NCBI GenBank assembly: GCA_024683255.1
Contig: JAIKYL010000092.1
Location: 1 to 12,630, forward strand
DNA length: 12,630 nucleotides
Reading direction: 5' to 3'
Source of the DNA: Bacteroidales bacterium
Lineage (GTDB): Bacteria; Bacteroidota; Bacteroidia; Bacteroidales; UBA932
The notes under the pieces are model-generated. The model was not told the DNA's origin and did not search any database. It worked only from the letters and a program-made list of their open reading frames with translations. Shown in pieces: positions 7,880 through 12,630 of this stretch. Each line of letters starts with the position of its first letter. The stretch's first letter is position 1. The translations under genes and the position numbers were made by a program.

Positions 7880-8323
7880 ATGAAAAGAATCCTCCTGTTA
7901 TTGGGAACTGCCGTTCTTGCTGCCGTCCTGCTAAGTTCCTGCACCAAAGAACCGTCCACATCTTCTATTCAGGGCAAGTGGAAATTCAACAAAGAAGTGG
8001 CCCAGTTACTTTCCGGCGACAAGGTTGTGTCGGAAGAGGCGTATTATGCGTCTTCGGAGCAGCTGGATTTCTATTTTGAATTCAATGCCGACAAGACTTT
8101 CACCACCCTGGGCGTATTTCTGGACGAGGGCTCCTTGGCCAGTACCGGTACTTATGCGGTTTTTGACAACAAACTGGTGCTCACGTCTTCCAGCAGCTCG
8201 GAAACCTTTATCATAGACTCGGTGTCTTCCTCGGAACTGGTCCTTATCACCTCGGATGGCATTTCGGACGAGGGTGTGGGATACACTTATGTGGTAAAGT
8301 GGTACTTCAACAAGATTAAATAA
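7880..8323 (+). CDS. Small lipocalin-like lipoprotein
   Basis: The 147-residue protein has a clear lipoprotein signal: MKR, a leucine-rich segment and LLSSC with the lipid-carrying Cys21. The mature part begins with [10 protein letters not shown], continues with [13 protein letters not shown] (67-79 region), [32 protein letters not shown], and ends with [10 protein letters not shown]. This G-x-W start and the series of short beta-strands are typical of the lipocalin-like lipoproteins common in Bacteroidetes, whose ligands are mostly unknown. The mature protein probably sits in the outer or inner membrane facing the periplasm. The ATG at 7880 is preferred over an in-frame TTG at 7874, since it begins the signal peptide. 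The gene has its own consensus promoter and stands alone, with the groE regulatory region 3' of it. A specific function cannot be inferred. Confidence 0.85.
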   Translation: MKRILLLLGTAVLAAVLLSSCTKEPSTSSIQGKWKFNKEVAQLLSGDKVVSEEAYYASSEQLDFYFEFNADKTFTTLGVFLDEGSLASTGTYAVFDNKLVLTSSSSSETFIIDSVSSSELVLITSDGISDEGVGYTYVVKWYFNKIK

Positions 8324-8341
8324 CGCCAGGAAAAGGGGCGC

Positions 8342-8356
8342 CTGCCAATTTGTCAG
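8342..8356 (+). promoter_or_regulatory. Inverted repeat upstream of groES, possible regulator site
   Basis: CTGCCA-ATT-TGTCAG is a dyad of the form CTGnCA-N3-TGnCAG. Its centre lies 20 bp upstream of the GG of the sigma-54-like element. The position fits a binding site for a heat-shock regulator, but no protein can be named from the sequence. Confidence 0.45.
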
Positions 8357-8367
8357 TCTTTGCCCCC

Positions 8368-8382
8368 TGGCACAGCAGTTGA
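8368..8382 (+). promoter_or_regulatory. Sigma-54-like -24/-12 element upstream of groES
   Basis: TGGCACAGCAGTTGA compares with the sigma-54 consensus TGGCACG-N4-TTGC. The spacing between the GG and the downstream G is exactly 10 nt, but the -12 GC is GA here and the seventh base is A. Transcription would begin near 8394. The only other promoter candidate seen closer to groES is TACTTTTA at 8426-8433, a poor -7 match without a -33 box. Confidence 0.45.
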
Positions 8383-8389
8383 TTGTTCT

Positions 8390-8423
8390 AAACCGTCCTT
8401 CCCGTGGGAGGGGCGGTTTTTTT
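8390..8423 (+). terminator. Intrinsic terminator hairpin between the lipoprotein gene and groES
   Basis: The arms 8390-8403 and 8406-8419 pair over 13-14 positions (AAACCGTCCTTCCC with its complement, two G-T wobbles), and seven T residues run from 8417 to 8423. This is a strong rho-independent terminator for the lipoprotein transcript. It also lies between the putative groE promoter and groES, so it may act as a leader structure there. Confidence 0.8.
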
Positions 8424-8447
8424 GATACTTTTAAAACACAAATAATT

Positions 8448-8714
8448 ATGCTAAGACCGTTAGGAACCAGAGTGGTGATCGAGCCCAAAGAGGCCGAGAC
8501 CATGACCGCCGGGGGCCTGTATATCCCGGACAATGCCAAGGAAAAACCCCAGCAGGGAGTTGTAGTTGCCGTGGGCCCCGGCTCCAAGGACGAACCCATG
8601 GAAGTGAAAGTGGGTGAGACCGTTCTCTATGGCAAGTACGCCGGCACGGAGGTCACCGTGGACACCAAGAAGTACCTCATTGTAAAACAGAATGACATTT
8701 TAGCAATCCTGTAA
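8448..8714 (+). CDS. groES: Co-chaperonin GroES
   Basis: The 88-residue protein is the 10-kDa co-chaperonin that forms the heptameric lid of the GroEL chamber in the cytosol. It starts [17 protein letters not shown] and contains the mobile loop with its hydrophobic GroEL-binding tip ([11 protein letters not shown], about 19-29). It continues with the GVVVAVGPG strand, [14 protein letters not shown], and the family ending [13 protein letters not shown]. The length is normal for bacterial GroES (about 90-97). The ATG at 8448 is chosen because it begins the conserved N-terminus; upstream in-frame codons run back into the terminator. The sequence just before it is AT-rich with no Shine-Dalgarno, as is usual in Bacteroidetes. 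groEL follows after 61 nt that hold a repeat element. Confidence 0.97.
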   Translation: MLRPLGTRVVIEPKEAETMTAGGLYIPDNAKEKPQQGVVVAVGPGSKDEPMEVKVGETVLYGKYAGTEVTVDTKKYLIVKQNDILAIL

Positions 8715-8723
8715 GGAAGGGGC

Positions 8724-8760
8724 ATGACAATGTCGTCATTGCCGGCTTGACCGGCAATCT
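8724..8760 (+). repeat. REP-like element and tandem hairpins between groES and groEL
   Basis: Two adjacent stem-loops fill most of the 61-nt gap. ATGAC (8724-8728) pairs with GTCAT (8735-8739). ATTGCCGG (8738-8745) pairs perfectly with CCGGCAAT (8751-8758) around CTTGA. The stretch 8735-8760 has the same GTCATT-N15-AATCT layout as the element at 6898-6923. There is no T-run, so termination is unlikely; mRNA processing or stabilisation is possible. Confidence 0.75.
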
Positions 8761-8772
8761 TAAACTGAATAG

Positions 8773-10398
<1,626 letters not shown>

Positions 10399-10402
10399 TG
10401 TC

Positions 10403-12256
10403 ATGAAACGCGCATTACGCTTTGTTATAGAAGGTGCTCTGCTGGTAGCGGGCACCTTCTCATGTTCTGCCCCGCAGCGGCAGTGGTCGCCGGCGGGGGA
10501 GCGGATCCGGACCGTCTGGGGAGAGGCTGTTACCCCGGAGAATGTACTGCCGGAGTATCCCAGACCCATGTTGGTGCGGGAGAACTGGCTGTCTCTCAAC
10601 GGACTTTGGGACTATGCCATCCTGCCGCAGGGAGAGGAGTTCTCCAAGCCGGAAGGCAGCATCCTGGTGCCCTTCTGTGCAGAGTCTTCCCTCTCCGGAG
10701 TGGGCCGTCACCCGGGGGCCGATGAAGCCCTCTGGTACCGCACCACTTTCAAGCTGCCCAAGGGCTGGAAGGAGAAAGTCCTCCTCCATTTTGGGGCGGT
10801 GGACTGGCAGGCCGATGTATGGCTCAACGGCCAGCACGTGGGCACCCATACCGGCGGCTATACGGCTTTCAGCTTTGACATTACGCCTTACCTGAAGGGT
10901 GGAAAACAGACCCTGGAAGTGCGGGTGCTGGACGGCACGGATAATGACCTGCAGCCGCGTGGAAAGCAGGTTTCCAATCCTTCCGGCATCTGGTACACCC
11001 CGGTGACGGGCATCTGGCAGAGTGTGTGGCTGGAGCCGGTGCCGGAAACCCATGTAGAGCGTTACGCGGTTACGCCGGATCTTTCCGGCTTCGACTTTAC
11101 CGTCTTTGCCTCCGAGGCTCAGCCGGGAGACCAGGCAGTAATTACGCTGCGGGAAGGCGCCGTGGGCTATGGTGTTGGAGACGCGGAAGGTGCCGTTGTG
11201 GCATCGACCAAGGCCGTTCCGGGAGAGCCGGTCCGGCTGGAGGTCCCGGAGCCGCAACTGTGGTCCCCGGATTCTCCGTACCTGTATGCCGTAGAAATCG
11301 GACTGGAGCGGGATGGCGTTCTGCTGGATACGGTGAAGGGCTATGCCGCCCTCCGCACGGTCTCGGAAGTGCGTGATGCCAAGGGCTTTAAGCGTATCGG
11401 CCTCAATGGGGCGCCGCATTTCCAGTACGGTCCGCTGGACCAGGGCTGGTGGCCGGACGGGCTGTATACCGCGCCTTCGGACGAGGCACTCCGTTTCGAT
11501 ATTGCCAAAACACGGGACTTCGGCTTTAACATGATCCGCAAGCACATCAAGGTGGAGCCGGAGCGCTGGTACACCTGGTGCGACCGCCTGGGTATTGTGG
11601 TCTGGCAGGACATGCCTTCCATTTCCGACAGCCGCCATGGCCGATGGGAACAGTGGAAGTGGGCCTCCCCGGAGGACGATTCCCGCCTTTCCGCGCAGGC
11701 GCGCGATACCTATTATAAAGAATGGGGGGAGATTATCGGCCAGCTGTCCAATCATCCGTCCATCGTGGTATGGGTGCCCTTCAACGAGGGCTGGGCGCAG
11801 TTTGATACGGAAGAGGCCGTGGCCTTCACCAAACGGGCCGATGGAACCCGCCTCGTGAATTCCGCCTCCGGCGGCAATTCATACCCGGTGGGGGACATCT
11901 TCGACAGCCATAACTATCCGGATCCGCACATGAAGTTCACTTCCGGCGGCCTGCAGATAGACGTGCTGGGAGAGTATGGCGGCATTGGATGGGCGGTGGA
12001 AGGCCACCTGTGGCAGCCGGACCGCAACTGGGGCTATGTGCAGTACCACAGCGGGGAAGAAGTGTTTGCCCAATATGAGGATTTTGCCAGGCAGCTCATC
12101 CCCACCATTGCGCATGGTGTATCGGCAGCCGTTTATACCCAGACTACGGACGTGGAGATAGAGGTAAACGGCCTCATGACCTACGACAGGAAAGTAATCA
12201 AAATGGACGAAAGCAAGCTAAAGGCTGTAAATCAGGAGGTTATAAGGGTATTATGA
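10403..12256 (+). CDS. Glycoside hydrolase family 2 lipoprotein
   Basis: The 617-residue protein has the family 2 layout. A jelly-roll sugar-binding domain spans about 55-212 (NWLSLNGLWDY, WYRTTFKLP, DVWLNGQHVGTHTGGYTAF, SGIWYTPVTGIWQSVWLE), an Ig-like sandwich about 213-320, and a TIM barrel from about 330. The acid/base is Glu462 in WVPFNEGW and the nucleophile Glu524 in VLGEYGG; both fit retaining beta-glycosidases such as beta-galactosidases, glucuronidases and mannosidases. The substrate is unclear. The N-terminus (MKRALRFVIEGALLVAGTFSC) is a lipoprotein-like signal with Cys21, odd in carrying Glu10 within the hydrophobic part. The protein would be exported and membrane-anchored. It starts 4 nt after groEL with no own promoter seen, so co-transcription with groESL is likely. 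A perfect 9-bp stem-loop lies in its signal-peptide codons. The three-domain form is short compared with five-domain LacZ-type enzymes. Confidence 0.9.
   Translation: MKRALRFVIEGALLVAGTFSCSAPQRQWSPAGERIRTVWGEAVTPENVLPEYPRPMLVRENWLSLNGLWDYAILPQGEEFSKPEGSILVPFCAESSLSGVGRHPGADEALWYRTTFKLPKGWKEKVLLHFGAVDWQADVWLNGQHVGTHTGGYTAFSFDITPYLKGGKQTLEVRVLDGTDNDLQPRGKQVSNPSGIWYTPVTGIWQSVWLEPVPETHVERYAVTPDLSGFDFTVFASEAQPGDQAVITLREGAVGYGVGDAEGAVVASTKAVPGEPVRLEVPEPQLWSPDSPYLYAVEIGLERDGVLLDTVKGYAALRTVSEVRDAKGFKRIGLNGAPHFQYGPLDQGWWPDGLYTAPSDEALRFDIAKTRDFGFNMIRKHIKVEPERWYTWCDRLGIVVWQDMPSISDSRHGRWEQWKWASPEDDSRLSAQARDTYYKEWGEIIGQLSNHPSIVVWVPFNEGWAQFDTEEAVAFTKRADGTRLVNSASGGNSYPVGDIFDSHNYPDPHMKFTSGGLQIDVLGEYGGIGWAVEGHLWQPDRNWGYVQYHSGEEVFAQYEDFARQLIPTIAHGVSAAVYTQTTDVEIEVNGLMTYDRKVIKMDESKLKAVNQEVIRVL
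10429..10460 (+). other. Stem-loop in the first codons of the GH2 gene
   Basis: AGAAGGTGC (10429-10437) pairs perfectly with GCACCTTCT (10452-10460) around a 14-nt loop. It lies 31 nt after the groEL stop codon, inside the signal-peptide codons. No T-run follows, so it is not a standard intrinsic terminator. Confidence 0.55.
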
Positions 12257-12295
12257 AAATTTTTTAAAAATTCTTCAAAAATTTTCCTGAAAAAG
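12256..12295 (+). promoter_or_regulatory. A-tract upstream element of the rRNA promoter
   Basis: A-tracts begin at 12256, 12266, 12277 and 12290, spaced about one helical turn apart (10, 11 and 13 bp), alternating with T-runs directly upstream of the -33 box. This is the expected form of an UP element or bent DNA that boosts rRNA transcription. It starts at the last base of the GH2 stop codon. Confidence 0.65.
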
Positions 12296-12326
12296 TTTGC
12301 TAGTTAAGAAAAAGTTACTACCTTTG
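12296..12326 (+). promoter_or_regulatory. rRNA operon promoter
   Basis: TTTG (12296-12299), a 19-nt spacer and TACCTTTG (12319-12326) match the Bacteroidetes -33/-7 consensus. The predicted start is near 12331-12333, about 165 nt before the mature 16S. Box sequences and spacer length are the same as for the lipoprotein promoter at 7811-7841. Confidence 0.85.
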
Positions 12327-12330
12327 CAGT

Positions 12331-12356
12331 CCCGTTCGGAAACGAGCGGGATTTTT
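12331..12356 (+). other. Hairpin with GAAA loop and T-run at the start of the rRNA leader
   Basis: CCCGTTCG (12331-12338) pairs with CGAGCGGG (12343-12350), with one G-T wobble, around a GAAA tetraloop, and is followed by ATTTTT. It looks like an intrinsic terminator but begins almost at the predicted transcription start. It could be a 5'-end stability element or an attenuator. Confidence 0.65.
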
Positions 12357-12367
12357 ACGCAAAAAAA

Positions 12368-12380
12368 GTTCATTGAAAAG
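12368..12380 (+). promoter_or_regulatory. BoxA-like antitermination site
   Basis: GTTCATTGAAAAG resembles the GTTCTTTGA-type sequence found in Bacteroidetes rRNA leaders and the boxA core of other bacteria, which loads the Nus antitermination complex. The match is partial; the position in the leader is right. Confidence 0.45.
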
Positions 12381-12408
12381 ACTGAAAGGAAAGTACAAGC
12401 AAGTACCG

Positions 12409-12427
12409 GAAAAGTGTAACACTTTTC
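12409..12427 (+). other. Perfect hairpin in the rRNA leader
   Basis: GAAAAGTG (12409-12416) pairs fully with CACTTTTC (12420-12427) around a 3-nt loop (TAA). No T-run follows. It may be a boxC-like or processing structure in the pre-16S leader. Confidence 0.5.
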
Positions 12428-12434
12428 AAACTTT

Positions 12435-12469
12435 AAACGAGCGTCAGTTTCTTAGGAAACAAGCGTCAG
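12435..12469 (+). repeat. 13-nt direct repeat flanking a small hairpin in the rRNA leader
   Basis: AAACGAGCGTCAG (12435-12447) recurs as AAACAAGCGTCAG (12457-12469) with one mismatch and a 22-nt period. Between the copies, GTTTC (12447-12451) pairs with GAAAC (12456-12460) around TTAG. Confidence 0.65.
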
Positions 12470-12495
12470 GAACAAGCTAGATTTATAGAAAATAT

Positions 12496-12630
12496 ACAAT
12501 GAAGAGTTTGATCCTGGCTCAGGATGAACGCTAGCGGCAGGCTTAACACATGCAAGTCGAGGGGCAGCGTGGAGTAGCAATACTCTGACGGCGACCGGCG
12601 AAAGGGTGAGTAACGCGTGAGCAACATGCC
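12496..12630 (+). rRNA. rrs: 16S ribosomal RNA, 5' part (runs off the right edge)
   Basis: The universal 16S start GAAGAGTTTGATCCTGGCTC begins at 12501, followed by GATGAACGCTAGCGGCAGGC, AACACATGCAAGTCGAG and GTGAGTAACGCGTGAGCAAC. By alignment with the E. coli 5' end, where G6 corresponds to 12501, the mature end lies near 12496. The GAGGGGCAGC stretch in the V1 region is typical of Bacteroidetes, order Bacteroidales. Only about the first 135 nt, up to the start of the V2 region, are present, which is too little for a genus. The rest of the operon is beyond the window. Confidence 0.97.

Noticed and set aside
8334..8369. GGGGC/GCCCC pairing after the lipoprotein gene as a terminator
   Set aside because: It has only five base pairs, a long loop and no T-run; the hairpin at 8390-8423 is far stronger.
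8324..8447. CIRCE (HrcA) operator before groES
   Set aside because: No TTAGCACTC or GAGTGCTAA arms are present; the only dyad is CTGnCA/TGnCAG at 8342-8356.
12256..12285. AAAATTTTT/AAAAATTTT inverted repeat as a terminator of the GH2 gene
   Set aside because: The stem is A/T only, with no GC pairs, and is better explained as part of the upstream A-tract element of the rRNA promoter.

Overview
The window comes from a moderately GC-rich member of the Bacteroidales, probably an uncultivated gut-type lineage. Three things support this. The partial 16S rRNA at the right end has the Bacteroidetes-type start (GATGAACGCTAGCGGCAGGC, then a GAGGGGCAGC stretch). Three promoters match the Bacteroidetes TTTG-N19/20-TAnnTTTG pattern. 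Several genes encode lipoproteins of the kind common in this phylum. The genus cannot be fixed from 135 nt of 16S.

Left part (1-7803, minus strand): one apparent operon, transcribed right to left from a promoter at about 7772-7803. It encodes a DUF3737 beta-helix-like protein, a MalY/PatB-family PLP enzyme, a very large bacterial alpha-2-macroglobulin lipoprotein with an intact CxEQ thioester motif, and the start of penicillin-binding protein 1C, which runs off the left edge. The joints are tight: an ATGA overlap, a 21-nt gap, and a TAA directly followed in the same frame by TTG. The last two genes form the known protease-trap plus peptidoglycan-repair pair. The link of the first two to envelope defence is only by position.

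Middle (7804-10398, plus strand): a divergent promoter drives a small lipocalin-like lipoprotein. Next comes a compact regulatory region with a CTGnCA/TGnCAG inverted repeat, a sigma-54-like -24/-12 element and a strong terminator-like hairpin, then groES and groEL. No CIRCE element is visible.

Right part (10399-12630, plus strand): a family 2 glycoside hydrolase lipoprotein starts only 4 nt after groEL, so it appears to belong to the groE transcript. After it come an A-tract-rich upstream element, a consensus promoter, a structured leader and the first 135 nt of 16S rRNA.

The least expected signals are in the joints between genes. Two 26-bp elements share the form GTCATT-N15-AATCT and sit inside operons; one of them supplies both the stop codon of DUF3737 and the start codon of the PLP enzyme. 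Terminator-like hairpins lie at the predicted transcription starts of both groES and the rRNA operon.
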